Origin: Moraxellaceae bacterium
GTDB taxonomy: Bacteria; Pseudomonadota; Gammaproteobacteria; Pseudomonadales; Moraxellaceae
Assembly: GCA_014378805.1 (NCBI GenBank)
Contig: JACMMY010000037.1
Location: 1-12,832, forward strand
Length of the DNA: 12,832 nt
Direction of reading: 5' to 3'
Part shown: one piece after another, positions 6,662 through 12,832 of the stretch
How positions within the stretch are numbered: the first letter of the stretch is position 1
How the letters are laid out: every line of letters starts with the position of its first letter
The notes under the pieces: generated by a model
Told to the model about the DNA's origin: nothing
What the model saw: only the letters and a program-made list of their open reading frames with translations
Databases searched by the model: none
Translations under genes and position numbers: made by a program

Positions 6662-8005
6662 TTAAGCCCTCGTGAGATCAACGCCGTCCTTATTTAGCAT
6701 GGCGTCATTAAAAAATGCATAGCGATTGCGACCGTTCTCCTTTGCATGATAAAGCGCCACATCCGCTTGTCGTAACAACCGCGCAACACTTACATCAGCA
6801 GAGGGCAAGCACACAGCAACGCCGATACTCACGGTGACGAAGGAATGATCTTCCTCAGGATTTGGAAGTCCAAGTTTTTTTATACCACTGAGCAGGCGTT
6901 CAGCTTGCTGTGCTGCCTCTTGCTCAGCCATACTCGGAAATAATAAAACAAACTCCTCCCCGCCATATCGTGACGCTAACTCACCACTTCTTTTGGCGAA
7001 ACTAGCAATCAACGTTGCAATCTGTTGCAAACATTCGTCGCCAGCCAAATGGCCCCAGCGATCGTTGTAGCGCTTAAAAAAATCAACATCGATAATCATA
7101 AGGGTCAATGGAAGCTGCTGGCGTAAAGCACGATTCCACTCATGTCTCAGGACTTCGTCCAAGTGTCTACGATTTGCAAGACCTGTTAGTCCATCTTGTC
7201 GGGAGAGCGTATTCAATTGCTGTGCTAATTTCTGACCTTTATCAACAGAATGCCTTAATAGACATGCCTGCAAAAAATTCGTTCGTTCTTGTCGATCTAA
7301 GGCATACGCGAGGCACATCCCCAAAATACTCGTCATGGTATACGTCAGATTATAGAGTTTCCAATTCATGGGGTGACCAAGTAGATGCGCTAAAATAATG
7401 CCGAAAATACCCCCCATCCATCCGACAATCATCGCTGCGCGAAAACGTAGACAAACAAAGCTATATAGCACAACGACAATATACATCGTGCCGGCATAAG
7501 TCAGAATCACAGAATCACCACCACCTATATTCGCTGTGGCAGTGCTGACCGCTATCGCAACGACCCCACCCACTCCGATATACCATTCGTACCAGCGACT
7601 TAGTTGAGGAAGATATGAAAGCACGGATGCAATCACAATCATAATCCCAGTCCAAGCGTTAAGGCTAAAATAATATTGAGTAATCTCCGCAGGTAATACC
7701 TGATAAATTCCTATATTTTCAATTAAGAAGAGTAAAAATAGCAGTGGTGAACGAAAGTGAAAAAGTTGAATCGCTCGGGGAATATAGAGTGCAGTAAATT
7801 CAGATTCTAAATGCTGAGGAAAACGTAATAACCAATACCTTGACCGAAGCACCGCTCTAATTTCTTGTTCAACTGGATCTTCTTTTTCTGAGTACAACAC
7901 TGCATCGAGATGGTCATCATGACCATACTCCATAGGTTCGAGATTGATTCCATTAAACTCCACAGATTCCTTGCGCATATCGTTAATATTCCTTAACTCA
8001 GCCAT
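6662..8005 (-). CDS. Membrane diguanylate cyclase (six-helix N-terminus plus GGDEF)
   Basis: It makes the second messenger cyclic di-GMP from two GTP at the inner membrane. The chosen ATG gives 447 residues. After a polar N-terminus, six hydrophobic helices run from about residue 75 to 240, followed by a short linker helix and a GGDEF domain from about 270. Active-site features are DGLTGLANRR, the metal-binding IIDVDFFKRYND, and GGEEF at 348-352. The product-inhibition site five residues before GGEEF reads RSGE rather than RxxD, so feedback may be weaker. No sensor fold such as PAS is recognisable; the helices are presumably the sensor. The frame is open up to a TTG at 8059, but a candidate promoter (TTGCAA 8095-8100, TTTTAT 8071-8076, minus strand) would start transcription only a few bases before it. 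ATG 8005 or ATG 7978 (with AAGGA 11 bases upstream) therefore fits better. It has no operon partner. Confidence 0.92.
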   Translation of the reverse strand: MAELRNINDMRKESVEFNGINLEPMEYGHDDHLDAVLYSEKEDPVEQEIRAVLRSRYWLLRFPQHLESEFTALYIPRAIQLFHFRSPLLFLLFLIENIGIYQVLPAEITQYYFSLNAWTGIMIVIASVLSYLPQLSRWYEWYIGVGGVVAIAVSTATANIGGGDSVILTYAGTMYIVVVLYSFVCLRFRAAMIVGWMGGIFGIILAHLLGHPMNWKLYNLTYTMTSILGMCLAYALDRQERTNFLQACLLRHSVDKGQKLAQQLNTLSRQDGLTGLANRRHLDEVLRHEWNRALRQQLPLTLMIIDVDFFKRYNDRWGHLAGDECLQQIATLIASFAKRSGELASRYGGEEFVLLFPSMAEQEAAQQAERLLSGIKKLGLPNPEEDHSFVTVSIGVAVCLPSADVSVARLLRQADVALYHAKENGRNRYAFFNDAMLNKDGVDLTRA

Positions 8006-8070
8006 CACTTCATTTTTTTCATCAATTAAACTATTTTTATTTGTTATGTCTAGACGCAAGCAGACTGTTC

Positions 8071-8100
8071 ATAAAACATAATGAATGCTGTCTTTTGCAA
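8071..8100 (-). promoter_or_regulatory. Putative promoter of the diguanylate cyclase gene
   Basis: On the minus strand TTGCAA (8095-8100) and TTTTAT (8071-8076, four of six consensus bases) are 18 bases apart, about 66 bases before the ATG at 8005. They lie downstream of the grxD terminator, as expected if the cyclase is transcribed on its own. Confidence 0.35.
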
Positions 8101-8169
8101 TATCTATTTTACAACTATACCACTTCATCCTGAGATGAACTAATTTGATATTTTGAACGACTTTTTAAA

Positions 8170-8199
8170 CAAAAAAAAGAGCCGATTAACGGCTCTTTT
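8170..8199 (-). terminator. Rho-independent terminator of grxD
   Basis: A perfect 10-bp stem (8175-8184 with 8190-8199, core GAGCCG/CGGCTC) and 5-base loop is followed on the minus strand by a run of T (plus-strand A run at 8171-8178). It begins about 25 bases after the grxD stop and insulates the cyclase gene. Confidence 0.92.
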
Positions 8200-8224
8200 A
8201 AATACTCAACGGTAGACTGCAAAA

Positions 8225-8572
8225 TTATGACGCAGCAGGTGCTGGACTATGTTCTTCAATCAACGACTTGAGTTCGCCTTTTTGGAACATCTCTGTGACG
8301 ATATCACAGCCACCGATTAACTCTCCATTGACCCACAATTGCGGAAATGTTGGCCAGTTTGCAATACGCGGCAACGTTGCACGGATATCTGGATTTTCCA
8401 AAATATTAACGAATGCAAAAGGACGACCGATTTTGCTCAAGGCCTCAATCACACGTGCAGAAAAACCACATTGTGGGAATTGCGGAGTGCCTTTCATATA
8501 CAAAATCACAGAGTGTTTTGCAATTTGCTCATGGATCAACGTTTCTGTTGCATTGGCTTGAACATCTGACAT
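8225..8572 (-). CDS. grxD: Monothiol glutaredoxin GrxD (Grx4 type)
   Basis: A 115-residue cytosolic CGFS glutaredoxin. Such proteins bind a glutathione-ligated [2Fe-2S] cluster as dimers or with BolA and deliver it to client proteins; they do little disulfide reduction. The active site is CGFS at 35-38, after the glutathione-binding lysine in LYMKGTP. The WPTFPQLWVNGELIGGCDIVTEM block matches E. coli GrxD closely, including the cis-Pro TFPQ and GGCD glutathione contacts. The open frame extends six codons upstream to a TTG, but ATG 8572 has CAGG 8 bases before it and gives the usual family length. It lies divergent from argD, has its own terminator, and a perfect TATAAT (complement of 8609-8614) upstream. 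The C-terminus ends in a short PAPAAS tail. Identification is firm. Confidence 0.96.
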   Translation of the reverse strand: MSDVQANATETLIHEQIAKHSVILYMKGTPQFPQCGFSARVIEALSKIGRPFAFVNILENPDIRATLPRIANWPTFPQLWVNGELIGGCDIVTEMFQKGELKSLIEEHSPAPAAS

Positions 8573-8608
8573 GATGATGACCTGATTCAAAAATAATAAT
8601 ATGGGTTG

Positions 8609-8638
8609 ATTATAACGCCGATAGATCGAAAAGCGTAA
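8609..8638 (-). promoter_or_regulatory. Putative promoter of grxD
   Basis: On the minus strand a perfect TATAAT (8609-8614) lies about 37 bases before the grxD ATG. The best -35 is TTACGC (8633-8638) at 18 bases, only a weak match. Confidence 0.5.
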
Positions 8639-8739
8639 TGATTGCGCGTGTCTTTTTCAGCTGAACATTCACATGATCGTAGAACATCGTTACGTAGATC
8701 ATCTTTAGTCAACTTCTATACGATAAAATCCATAGTGAT

Positions 8740-8776
8740 TTAACATTATTAACAGAATAATTTGTTAACATATCAT
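8740..8776 (+). promoter_or_regulatory. Promoter of argD with three TTAACA repeats
   Basis: TTAACA (8749-8754, five of six) and TATCAT (8771-8776, five of six) are 16 bases apart and about 45 bases before the argD ATG. TTAACA occurs three times (8740, 8749, 8765), the last inside a GTTAAC palindrome lying between the -35 and -10. The repeats could bind a regulator. They do not resemble the ArgR box known from enteric bacteria. Confidence 0.5.
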
Positions 8777-8821
8777 CCTAATTTTAGTAACACCATACTT
8801 TGGTCTAGTCGGGAATCTACC

Positions 8822-10045
8822 ATGAACTCAACGCTCAATCCCACGCCAGTCATTCCATCGAATGACCAAGCCAGTTTTTTGATGCCAACGTATGGGCGTC
8901 AACCAATTGCGTTTGTGCGAGGCCAAGGTACATACTTATATACAGAAGACGGTACCGCCTATCTTGATGCACTCACGGGTATCGCCGTATGCGGTTTAGG
9001 ACATGTGCATCCAGCAGTCACTGCGGCGATGATTGATCAGGCCTCCACATTGGTCCATACCAGTAATTTATTTCAAATTCCTTGGCAAGAAGAAGCTGGA
9101 CGTCTGCTATGTCAGGTTGGCGGTATGGAACGTTGTTTCTTCGCCAATAGCGGCGCGGAAGCGAATGAAGCTGCGATCAAACTTGCGCGGATGAGTGCCT
9201 ATAAAAAAGGCATTACCTCACCAAAAATCATCGTCATGGAAAAATCATTCCATGGTCGTACGCTGGCAACTTTATCAGCAACAGGCAATGAAAAAATCCA
9301 AAAAGGTTTTTATCCCCTCGTTGAAAGTTTCCTCCGTGTGCCATTTGGTGATGTTGCTGCGATTGAAGCACTTGCGGCAGCACACGATGATATTGTCGCG
9401 ATTTTAGTTGAGCCTATTCAAGGTGAAGGTGGGATAAATACCGCGCCGCAAGGTTTTGTTTACCTTGAACAAATGCGTACGTTATGTGACAAACATGATT
9501 GGTTACTGATGCTCGATGAAATCCAAACAGGTAACGGGCGTACAGGCAAATATTTCGCTTACCAGCACACCTCGATTAAACCTGATGTTCTGACGACTGC
9601 AAAAGGTTTAGGCAATGGCTTTCCAGTAGGTGCGTGTTTGGTTCGTGATAAAGCGGCGAATTTATTTAGCGCGGGTAATCATGGCTCAACGTTCGGTGGA
9701 ACGCCCCTTGCTTGCCGTACCGTATATGCAGTGATTGAAAGTCTTCAAAAAGAGCACGCCATCGAAAACGCCGAAAAAGTAGGTGGTTATTTGAAAGATC
9801 GGTTCACTGAAGAGTTTGCTGGATTAGGCATTGAAGTGCGTGGTTTCGGTATGATGATAGGCATTGAGTTGCCGCGTGCTTGTGGCGAGCTCGTTGCTCG
9901 TGCGCGCGATGAACATCACTTGATTATCAATGTCACGGCAGATAGTGTGATTCGTCTGTTGCCGCCGCTAAATCTCAGTCAAGCTGATGCCGATGAGATC
10001 ATTGAACGTTTAGTGGTATTAGTGAAGAATTTTTTGGCAAAGTAA
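8822..10045 (+). CDS. argD: Acetylornithine aminotransferase family (ArgD type)
   Basis: A 407-residue cytosolic PLP enzyme of class-III aminotransferases. ArgD exchanges the amino group between N-acetylornithine and 2-oxoglutarate in arginine synthesis and often also acts as succinyldiaminopimelate aminotransferase in lysine synthesis. Visible signatures are the phosphate-binding NSGAEANEAAIKLAR, SFHGRTLATLSATG, EPIQGEGGI, the cofactor-contacting DEIQTGNGRTGK and the Schiff-base lysine Lys261 in TTAKGLGNGFPVGA, with HGSTFGGTPLAC after it. Length fits the family. The open frame reaches back to a TTG at 8762, but ATG 8822 has GGGA 7 bases upstream and starts near the homologous region; TTG would also overlap the proposed promoter. 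No other arg genes are adjacent, as is common when arginine genes are scattered. Catabolic AstC or GabT-like roles cannot be excluded, but the motifs are most ArgD-like. Confidence 0.9.
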   Translation: MNSTLNPTPVIPSNDQASFLMPTYGRQPIAFVRGQGTYLYTEDGTAYLDALTGIAVCGLGHVHPAVTAAMIDQASTLVHTSNLFQIPWQEEAGRLLCQVGGMERCFFANSGAEANEAAIKLARMSAYKKGITSPKIIVMEKSFHGRTLATLSATGNEKIQKGFYPLVESFLRVPFGDVAAIEALAAAHDDIVAILVEPIQGEGGINTAPQGFVYLEQMRTLCDKHDWLLMLDEIQTGNGRTGKYFAYQHTSIKPDVLTTAKGLGNGFPVGACLVRDKAANLFSAGNHGSTFGGTPLACRTVYAVIESLQKEHAIENAEKVGGYLKDRFTEEFAGLGIEVRGFGMMIGIELPRACGELVARARDEHHLIINVTADSVIRLLPPLNLSQADADEIIERLVVLVKNFLAK

Positions 10046-10060
10046 TGTGATGAAAGATTT

Positions 10061-10099
10061 GAATATCCTACACTTTCCTCGTTGAAGGTGGGGATATTC
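10061..10099 (+). other. Long stem-loop after argD
   Basis: GAATATCC (10061-10068) pairs with GGATATTC (10092-10099). A second stem inside (10071-10077 with 10084-10090, one G-U pair) closes a CTCGTT loop. It begins 15 bases after the argD stop, but no T run follows, so it is not a standard intrinsic terminator. It may be an mRNA 3'-end stabiliser or a short repeat element. Confidence 0.6.
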
Positions 10100-10453
10100 T
10101 CATTGGCTAAGATAAGCAACCCATTTCACAGCATATTGCAAACAATAGGTTTCCTTCTTATACCCAAGTGCATTGCATAAATCCAAAATAAAATCGTTAT
10201 TTAAAAGTTTTTTATACCCAAAATAGTAAAAAACATATCATCACTTTAATTTTTTCATAGAAAAAATAGATAACCAACTGTATTTATAGTTATTTTTCAT
10301 AATAATACTTTAATTACGAAACATAAAAAGTAAGAGAGATATCGCATCTGGTTTTTAAATAACCGTTTATAATTACGTCATTCAATACGCACTCAACATT
10401 TAAATCTCTAGAATCAAAAAAGCAATCATGTCATCAAGGATGATCGATATAAA
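10100..10453 (+). promoter_or_regulatory. AT-rich gap upstream of the yfi operon
   Basis: No gene is visible in this stretch. A 10-base direct repeat TTATACCCAA occurs at 10158 and 10212. A perfect -10 TATAAT lies at 10368-10373, about 80 bases before the yfiR ATG, without a convincing -35. AAGGA at 10436-10440 is the likely ribosome site, with rather long 13-base spacing. The extreme AT content makes other motif matches unreliable. Confidence 0.4.
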
Positions 10454-11093
10454 ATGCTCCCTTTCAAATACATACTTCGATGCGTTGAGATGCTCGCGAA
10501 GAAAATAATTAGCCATCACAGACTCGATAATTTTCAGAAAATTTGCGTCATTATTATTTTGTGCAGCAGTTCTAAATTATTCGCTATACCAACGGACACT
10601 ACACCCGTGACAACGAATGCAATGGCTACTCATAAAATAGTCGCGACTAAAGATGAAGAGGTTCAAAGCACTGTGCTTGGCATTATGAGCTATACGCGAT
10701 GGACACCCCTCCACACCCATTAATCTTTGTATTGTTGCAGCCAAACACTCCAACTTACTTGAGCATCTTGATACGACCAATAATACAGCCAATAAAATCG
10801 TCGTAACCAAGCAAAGTTATGATATCGCCATTCTCAGTACACAGTGTGATGTCATTTATTTCGGCGATATATCACCTGCTGAACAACAAAAAGTGATTGC
10901 AGCAAGACAAAATCGATCCATCCTCACCATCAGTGAAAGCGACTCAGATTGTGCAATGGGTAGCAGCTTTTGTCTGAAGACGGCAACCTCGCCGATTACA
11001 TTTCTGGTCAACCTCGACTCTCTTGCCCGAAGCGGCGTCCGCGTTGACCCCAATGTTTTAATGTTGGGTCGTAAAAAAAGAGCGACTCAATGA
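10454..11093 (+). pseudogene. yfiR: YfiR periplasmic repressor of YfiN, frameshifted
   Basis: In Pseudomonas, YfiR is a periplasmic protein that holds the cyclase YfiN inactive. The first part (10454-10723, 89 codons) has a signal peptide ending near SKLFA and the VLGIMSYTRW motif, then runs into TAA at 10721. The rest continues in the next frame from about 10716 (PINLCIVAAKHSN) to TGA 11091-11093, with CDVIYFGDISPAEQ, SILTISES and the diagnostic FLVNLDSLARSGVRVDPNVL end. All four structural cysteines remain: the first two are 39 residues apart and the last two 7 apart, matching C71/C110 and C145/C152 of the P. aeruginosa protein. The change lies between 10703 and 10727, a 2-base loss or 1-base gain in a CACCC-rich stretch. 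Apart from this the gene looks well conserved, so the lesion is recent or an assembly error. Confidence 0.88.
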
Positions 11094-12352
11094 AACAGAC
11101 TTTTCTGAACTCCGTATTGTCAATACCCGGCAACCGAACTCAGCCAACCTTAAAACATATTTTTAGGCGTACACTTTTTTTGTCTTACTGATGACACTAC
11201 TGATTTGTGGTTCATCCTTATCGATATTATCTTTATTTGCACTTGATAGTTATGCGAAAAAAAAACTTGCAGCTCATTGCCATTACAGTCAGTTATCGCG
11301 TTGAAGCAGGGGTGGTTTTTAATGATCAACTCGCGATTCAAGATGCCATTGATCAACTCGCCTATCGTGATGATTTTTCAGAAATCAGCGTTGAAAATAT
11401 TTACGGAAAAGTATTAGCTAAACTCAAAAACTCTAAAAAAAGCACATTTGATGGAATTGATCGCCTATTTAGTCATTTTATATCCTTAGCTCCAGCTTCT
11501 GAAATGATTAGGCATGGAGAGCAGCAGGTTGGTACGGTTTGGGTCACGGGTAACTCAAAAGTGATGACTCGATTTTTGATTCAAGTTTTATTTGGATTAC
11601 TGCTTTGCCTCGTCATTACCCTGATCTCAGTCAGTTATTTTTCATATCGAACACATGGTTATATCGTTGACTCTTTTAAAAAAATGACGACCGTTGCAAA
11701 TCTCGTCCGAGAACAGCGAGCCTTTAATCTACGCTTACCTGATGCAAAAATTTTAGAGTTAAATGAATTGAGCCAAGATTTTAATAGCTTACTTGACGAA
11801 ATTGAACGATGGCATAAGCACCTAAGGCAAGAGAATGATTTACTCGCACATAAAGCACAACACGACAGTCTCACTAGCTTACCGAATCGCGGTTATTTTG
11901 AATCGCGTTTAGAAACTTTATTCAGCCAAAAAAAAGACTAATCAATTTCCGCATTACTATTTTTTGATAATGATCGTTTTAAGGAAATTAACGATACCTA
12001 TGGTCATGCGGCGGGTGATTTTGTGTTGACTCAAACAAGTGTCCGCCTACAATCTCGACTGCGGCAAAAAGACTTCTTAGCGCGCTTAGATGGCGATGAA
12101 TTTGCAGCAATTCTTCCGCAGATAGGCGATGCTAAAAATGCAATTGGCGTCGCTGAATCGATTTTAAAGACACTAAATGATCCTATTTACTTACCTTCAG
12201 GTCAGCGTCTTTTCATTCATCTGAGTATTGGTATTGCACTTTCATCGAATTGCGCGACACCAGCACAACTGCTTGCCAAAGCTGATGCTGCCATGTATAA
12301 CGCAAAACGCATTCCCCACAATAGTTGGTATCTAGCTGATGAACTTAGCTAA
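11090..12352 (+). pseudogene. yfiN: YfiN (TpbB) membrane diguanylate cyclase, multiply disrupted
   Basis: YfiN is an inner-membrane dimer with a periplasmic sensor, a HAMP-like linker and a cytosolic GGDEF domain. The ATG at 11090 overlaps the yfiR stop as ATGA. Three lesions are visible. (1) One T seems lost from the T7 run at 11175-11181, giving TGATGA after 33 codons. (2) One A seems gained in the A9 run at 11257-11265, which restores the frame so that SYAKKNLQLIAITVSYRVEAG can be read. (3) TAA at 11939-11941, in frame, lies between DSLTSLPNRGYF and the catalytic ALLFFDNDRFKEINDTYGH. Beyond it the domain is open to 12350, with inhibition site RQKD and active loop DGDEF, the first Gly being Asp. 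A second membrane helix (about 11570-11650) precedes the linker. Unless errors are involved, no functional cyclase can be made. Confidence 0.88.
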
Positions 12353-12385
12353 ATACTGTGACAAAATTTTTTAGGCGTTTAAATA

Positions 12386-12832
12386 TTGGAACACTTGGTT
12401 GGTTTATTTAAAATAAGTGCCTGTATCGCCTTAGCGCTGACTATTACGGCATGTCAGAACTTCGGCGGATTAACAAGACAGCAAGTCAATGTTTTAAAAA
12501 GCCAAGGCTTTAAACTGAGCAATGATGGCTGGTTCTTGGGTCTCTCTGAGAAACTATTGTTCAATTACAATGAGTCCTCGATCAAACCAGAAACCGTCGA
12601 CAAAATCACTGCTATTGGACAGCAACTTAATCGAGTTCAAATCAGCCATTTACAACTCAATGGCTACACAGACAGTACTGGAAGTGCAAGTTACAACCGT
12701 GATCTGTCATTGAAGCGCGCACAAGCTGTTGCTGAACCGTTAGTCCAAGGGGGCATCCCTGCCAGCGACATTAAAACCGTTGGTATGGGTCAAGATAATA
12801 CTATCGCGGATAACAACACTGAAGCAGGACGC
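12386..12832 (+). CDS. yfiB: YfiB outer-membrane lipoprotein (OmpA-like), cut by window end
   Basis: The 149 visible codons are open. YfiB is an outer-membrane lipoprotein whose OmpA-like domain binds peptidoglycan; under envelope stress it captures YfiR and so releases YfiN. The signal peptide (ISACIALALTITAC) has lipobox ITAC-Q with the lipidated Cys at codon 23. Then follows a linker that keeps the F and W of the YfiR-contacting segment (QGFKLSNDGWFLG), the LLFNYNESSIKPET strand and the peptidoglycan-binding NGYTDSTGSASYNRDLS helix. The sequence ends at NNTEAGR, just before the expected NRR motif. The TTG at 12386, with AGG 10 bases upstream, is the best in-frame start because TAA lies at 12380-12382. 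A GTG at 12358 in another frame also encodes a plausible basic signal-peptide start, so another frameshift near 12405 is possible. Confidence 0.85.
   Translation, partial: MEHLVGLFKISACIALALTITACQNFGGLTRQQVNVLKSQGFKLSNDGWFLGLSEKLLFNYNESSIKPETVDKITAIGQQLNRVQISHLQLNGYTDSTGSASYNRDLSLKRAQAVAEPLVQGGIPASDIKTVGMGQDNTIADNNTEAGR

Noticed and set aside
7108..7398. Plus-strand frame of 96 codons inside the cyclase gene
   Set aside because: It is a shadow of the GGDEF-encoding strand; no start signal or motif was seen.
10158..10221. 10-base direct repeat TTATACCCAA, 54 bases apart
   Set aside because: Two short copies in very AT-rich DNA with no inverted ends, target duplication or gene between them. 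Not enough to call a mobile element or attachment site.
10577..10810. Minus-strand open frame of 77 codons opposite yfiR
   Set aside because: It has no ribosome site or family resemblance and lies opposite sequence that reads clearly as YfiR on the plus strand.
11100..12352. Programmed frameshifting as an explanation for the yfiN breaks
   Set aside because: The T7 and A9 runs could slip, but two opposite events plus read-through of TAA 11939 would all be needed, and yfiR is also broken upstream. Decay or sequence error is simpler.
1..12832. CRISPR arrays, tRNA or rRNA genes, insertion sequences and prophage genes
   Set aside because: No regularly spaced repeats, cloverleaf sequences, transposase motifs or phage proteins were seen on either strand by reading.

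Overview
The window reads as a chromosomal segment of a gammaproteobacterium with moderate to low GC. The proteins (HtpG, GloA, AmpG, a HugZ-like flavin protein, a LonB-type protease, GrxD, ArgD, YfiRNB) would suit Moraxellaceae such as Acinetobacter or a relative. That placement is an inference from gene content and base composition, not from a marker gene. No rRNA, tRNA, CRISPR array, phage gene or transposase was seen.

Layout. (1) 2-355: the 3' end of htpG, closed by a strong terminator. (2) 526-993: a small ankyrin-repeat protein standing alone between two terminators. (3) 1069-2741, minus strand: an ampG-like muropeptide permease followed 14 bases later by gloA, probably one operon. (4) 2867-3547, plus strand and divergent from ampG: a HugZ/PNPOx-fold flavin protein with a terminator that starts inside its coding end. 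(5) 3688-6660: a 990-residue LonB-type ATP-dependent protease with a low-complexity N-terminus and a lysine-rich tail. Its start codon lies in a hairpin and overlaps the stop of an 8-codon leader ORF. (6) 6662-8005, minus: a six-helix membrane diguanylate cyclase that converges on the protease gene with one base between stop codons. (7) 8225-8572, minus: the monothiol glutaredoxin grxD with its terminator. (8) 8822-10045, plus: an argD-type PLP aminotransferase with a good promoter. (9) 10046-10453: an AT-rich gap with a long stem-loop and a likely promoter. (10) 10454 to the end: a yfiR-yfiN-yfiB operon.

The most notable region is the last. YfiR (periplasmic repressor), YfiN (membrane diguanylate cyclase) and YfiB (outer-membrane lipoprotein) form a known cell-envelope-to-c-di-GMP signalling module in Pseudomonas. 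Here yfiR carries one frameshift. yfiN carries two opposite frameshifts at homopolymer runs plus an in-frame stop just before its catalytic core. yfiB, up to the window edge, has an open frame. The family residues are otherwise preserved, including all four YfiR cysteines, so the damage looks recent, or is partly assembly error. The large genes elsewhere in the window are uninterrupted, which argues against general poor sequence quality.

Much of the rest is housekeeping or stress biology: chaperone, methylglyoxal detoxification, cell-wall recycling, Fe-S delivery and arginine synthesis. Two c-di-GMP synthase genes lie within about 5 kb, one intact and one broken.
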